Of a DNA stretch of 21,825 nt, positions 21,737 through 21,825 are shown in pieces. Every line of letters starts with the position of its first letter. Position 1 is the first letter of the stretch. A program made the position numbers and the translations under genes. Below the pieces are notes generated by a model that saw nothing but the letters and a program-made list of their open reading frames with translations, had not been told where the DNA came from and did not search any database. This DNA is from a virus, in the IMG/VR virus record IMGVR_UViG_3300035698_013312, positions 1 to 21,825 of that record. One strand, written 5' to 3'.

Positions 21737-21825
21737 ATGATCGAAGAAAATAAAAATGAAGAAGTGTGTTTGAAAGGACACTACAAATTCACAATAAGGG
21801 ACGCTAAAACTGGAAAGATAAAGCG
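21737..21825 (+). CDS. Truncated small tail-region protein (runs off the window)
   Basis: The first 29 codons begin MIEENKNEE and continue into KGHYKFTIRDAKTGKI, a short beta-hairpin-like segment. The start 'attaatATG' matches local style, 10 nt after the previous stop. The sequence resembles the N-termini of small phage tail-fibre-region proteins, but the visible part is too short for a confident family. Confidence 0.5.
   Translation, partial: MIEENKNEEVCLKGHYKFTIRDAKTGKIK

Noticed and set aside
1-21825. Use of TGA as a sense codon (recoded host)
   Set aside because: TGA ends at least three genes at sensible places (2039, 9461, 16482), and long genes contain none in frame.

Overview
The window is the packaging and head–tail region of a tailed phage or prophage with HK97-type capsid and siphovirus-like tail genes. 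All recognisable genes are on the + strand. The DNA is strongly AT-rich. No integrase, repressor, lysis gene, tRNA or CRISPR array was seen, so free phage versus prophage cannot be decided. TGA is used as a stop (genes ending at 2039, 9461 and 16482), so the standard bacterial code applies. Almost no gene has a Shine-Dalgarno sequence; starts typically lie in an A-rich context ending in T just before ATG (often 'aactATG', 'aatATG' or 'tttATG'). The two promoter candidates have sigma70-like extended -10 elements (TGnTATAAT type), which does not resemble the usual Bacteroidota promoter. The host is a low-GC bacterium with non-SD initiation; I cannot name it.

Layout. (1) 1-6505 is a carbohydrate cassette: a small SAM methyltransferase, two small unknown proteins, an extended-SDR sugar-nucleotide epimerase, a UDP-sugar 6-dehydrogenase homologue lacking its last domain, a GT4-GT2 fusion and two further GT4-like glycosyltransferases, with two tiny two-helix membrane proteins. 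It is broken at about 1050-1160 by a perfect 15-bp inverted repeat enclosing smaller stems. (2) 6510-8966 is a nucleic-acid-acting block: a zinc-ribbon protein, a DUF1064-like PD-(D/E)XK nuclease, a ParB-like protein, a small methyltransferase-fold protein and, behind its own promoter, a CxxxCxxC radical SAM enzyme. (3) 8973-10985 holds small and large terminase and a Com-like zinc-ribbon protein, closed by a terminator whose two arms each contain a perfect DnaA box. (4) A control region at 10991-11135 holds that terminator, an extended -10 promoter, a 19-codon leader ORF and a second terminator immediately before the portal start. (5) 11132-21825 is the morphogenesis operon: portal-MuF fusion, prohead protease, major capsid protein with an acidic N-terminal region, hairpin, small ORF, four connector/completion proteins, tail tube, tail assembly chaperone with a -1 frameshift on nine A's, a short tape measure, a hub-like tail protein and the start of one more gene.

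Working together, regions 3-5 form a complete DNA packaging, head, neck and tail set. Regions 1-2 are accessory: the sugar genes could decorate the virion, the host envelope or phage DNA, and the ParB/methyltransferase/radical SAM block could act on nucleic acid. Those roles are inference only. The most unusual items are the control region before the portal (DnaA boxes, leader peptide, attenuator-like terminator) and the structured element at 1050-1160.
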